From positions 1 to 13,900 of the forward strand of contig CAYSEV010000035.1 in the NCBI GenBank assembly GCA_964430295.1: DNA of 13,900 nucleotides, given 5' to 3'. Both the position numbers and the translations under genes were made by a program. The notes beneath the pieces were generated by a model, which did not search any database, had not been told where the DNA came from, and saw nothing but the letters and a program-made list of their open reading frames with translations. Source of the stretch: CAYGFH01 sp964430295 (lineage in GTDB: Bacteria > Patescibacteriota > Microgenomatia > UBA10105 > UBA927). Positions 12,942-13,900 of this stretch are shown piece by piece (position 1 is the first letter of the stretch; every line of letters begins with the position of its first letter).

Positions 12942-13547
12942 ATGAATATTCTTCCAAAGCCTATTTCAAAACTGATCGAAAGTTTCCACCGCTTACCCGG
13001 GGTGGGACCAAAAACGGCAACACGATTGGCGTTTTATCTTCTGCACGTTCCTCAGGAAGAATTAGATCTGTTTGCCAAAAATCTCTCAGAACTGAAACGG
13101 AACACAGTACTTTGTAGTATATGTAAAAATGTATGGGAATCGGATCCGTGTGCAATCTGTGCGGACAATGAGCGTGATACATCTGTCATTTGTGTCGTGG
13201 AGCAACCAACAGATGTTCTTTCAATCGAAAAAACCGGAACGTATAAAGGGGTGTATCATGTGCTCCATGGATCTATTGATCCACTCAATAACATAGGACC
13301 GGATGAAATATATATAGCGGATTTACTCAAACGAATCTCCAGGTCACACATCTCGGAGTTAATTCTTGCACTTAATCCAAATATGGAAGGCGAGGCAACA
13401 AGTATGTATATAACAAAGCAAATAAAAATGCAAAATGCTGAATGTAAAATAACTCGACTTGCGCATGGTCTTCCGATGGGAGCAGATATCGAGTATGCTG
13501 ATGAAGTGACGTTATCTCGGGCATTGGAAGGTCGGCGTGAGTATTAA
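12942..13547 (+). CDS. recR: Recombination mediator RecR
   Basis: RecR works with RecO (and RecF) to load RecA on single-stranded DNA at gaps. In 201 residues it shows the helix-hairpin-helix LPGVGPKTA (18-26), a zinc finger C58-x2-C61-x8-C70-x2-C73, and a Toprim domain starting VICVVEQPTD (82-91) with E87. Length matches the usual of about 200. The usual genomic neighbours dnaX and ybaB are together at the other end of this window; here recR lies behind prs instead, 12 nt after its stop, and shares its transcript. No Shine-Dalgarno is seen. Repeat copy 4 follows 9 nt after the stop. Confidence 0.96.
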   Translation: MNILPKPISKLIESFHRLPGVGPKTATRLAFYLLHVPQEELDLFAKNLSELKRNTVLCSICKNVWESDPCAICADNERDTSVICVVEQPTDVLSIEKTGTYKGVYHVLHGSIDPLNNIGPDEIYIADLLKRISRSHISELILALNPNMEGEATSMYITKQIKMQNAECKITRLAHGLPMGADIEYADEVTLSRALEGRREY

Positions 13548-13556
13548 TACGTAGTA

Positions 13557-13621
13557 TGTCATTCCCGCGAAGGCGGGAATCTATACATAATAGACCGTTC
13601 CCCGATCAAGTCGGGATGACA
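13557..13621. repeat. Two-hairpin intergenic element, copy 4
   Basis: This 65-bp element runs from TGTCAT (13557-13562) to ATGACA (13616-13621). The left hairpin pairs ATTCCCGC (13561-13568) with GCGGGAAT (13573-13580) around GAAG; the right pairs CCCGA (13601-13605) with TCGGG (13611-13615). It lies 9 nt after the recR stop and ends 10 nt before the next start codon. There is no T tract. Confidence 0.85.
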
Positions 13622-13631
13622 ATGGAAAAAT

Positions 13632-13900
13632 ATGATTACAAAACAACAGATTGAGGCGGTATTAAATGATATTCCAGATCCGGAAATCGGTATTTCTATT
13701 TTTTCACTGGGACTTGTCTATGCAGTTGAAGTAGATGATAAGCAAAATGTTCGGATACTTATGACGCTTACATCTATTGGATGCCCACTATTTGATCAAA
13801 TAGAAGCGCCAATACGTGAAGAACTTGGGAAACTCGATGGAATAGGGAAGATCACAATAGATTTGACCTTTGAACCTCCCTGGACACCTGATAAGATGAG
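13632..13900 (+). CDS. DUF59/MIP18-family protein (partial, 3' end missing)
   Basis: DUF59 (MIP18/SufT/PaaD-like) proteins take part in iron-sulfur cluster assembly or delivery, and in some pathways assist metal-dependent oxygenases. The 89 visible residues have the family pattern: DPEIGISIFSLGLVY (16-30), MTLTSIGCPL (44-53) with the conserved C51, and IDLTFEPPWTPDKM (76-89), typical of the family's C-terminal third. The gene continues past the window end, probably by only a few residues if alone, since single-domain members have about 100 residues; a fusion to another domain cannot be excluded. The start has no Shine-Dalgarno and lies 10 nt after repeat copy 4. No suf or isc gene is visible here, so its role in this organism is inferred. 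Confidence 0.85.
   Translation, partial: MITKQQIEAVLNDIPDPEIGISIFSLGLVYAVEVDDKQNVRILMTLTSIGCPLFDQIEAPIREELGKLDGIGKITIDLTFEPPWTPDKM

Overview
This window looks like chromosomal DNA from an uncultivated, small-genome bacterium, most likely a Candidate Phyla Radiation (Patescibacteria) lineage such as Microgenomates. That placement is inference. It rests on compact housekeeping genes, AT-rich DNA, short divergent versions of core proteins, few Shine-Dalgarno sites, and intergenic spaces almost entirely filled by short palindromic or tandem repeats. Stops used are TAA, TAG and TGA (TGA ends the adenosylhomocysteinase gene), so the standard bacterial code fits. No tRNA, rRNA, CRISPR array, transposase, prophage or defence gene was found.

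Layout. Positions 1-2410 carry translation and replication genes: ybeY, dnaX and a YbaB/EbfC nucleoid protein. Positions 2496-8087 carry an S-adenosylhomocysteine and sulfur amino-acid group: a PfkB-family (probably adenosine) kinase, adenosylhomocysteinase, a DapA-superfamily Schiff-base lyase of unknown substrate, a cystathionine beta-synthase with a regulatory CBS pair, and a divergent homologue of SAM hydroxide adenosyltransferase. A class I aminotransferase (8184-9398) and a HAD hydrolase (9484-10203) follow. One large minus-strand gene (10175-11869) encodes a multi-pass membrane protein resembling GT-C glycosyltransferases; its end overlaps the HAD gene tail to tail. From 12015 on come PRPP synthetase, recR and a partial DUF59/MIP18 gene that runs off the end.

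How the genes fit together. Adenosylhomocysteinase splits S-adenosylhomocysteine into adenosine and homocysteine. The kinase would trap adenosine as AMP, and CBS would condense homocysteine with serine. The lyase and the divergent SAM-hydrolase relative lie in the same run, but both lack residues their best-known relatives use, so their reactions are open. PRPP synthetase is a nucleotide-salvage neighbour; RecR and DnaX serve DNA maintenance.

The most unusual feature is the intergenic repeats. Four copies of an element that starts TGTCAT and ends ATGACA (one diverged to AGGACA), three of them 65-66 bp and one 85 bp, each hold two back-to-back hairpins, and each ends 3-11 nt before a start codon. 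In one copy the first hairpin forms an intrinsic terminator. In another, an apparent single-base change in the terminal repeat creates the Shine-Dalgarno of the aminotransferase gene. A second class (16-bp tandem units with inverted arms) precedes both dnaX and ybaB, and a third (7-bp units) precedes the HAD gene. I see no clear-cut new multi-gene system; the repeats and the divergent enzymes of the SAH/sulfur group are the parts worth following.
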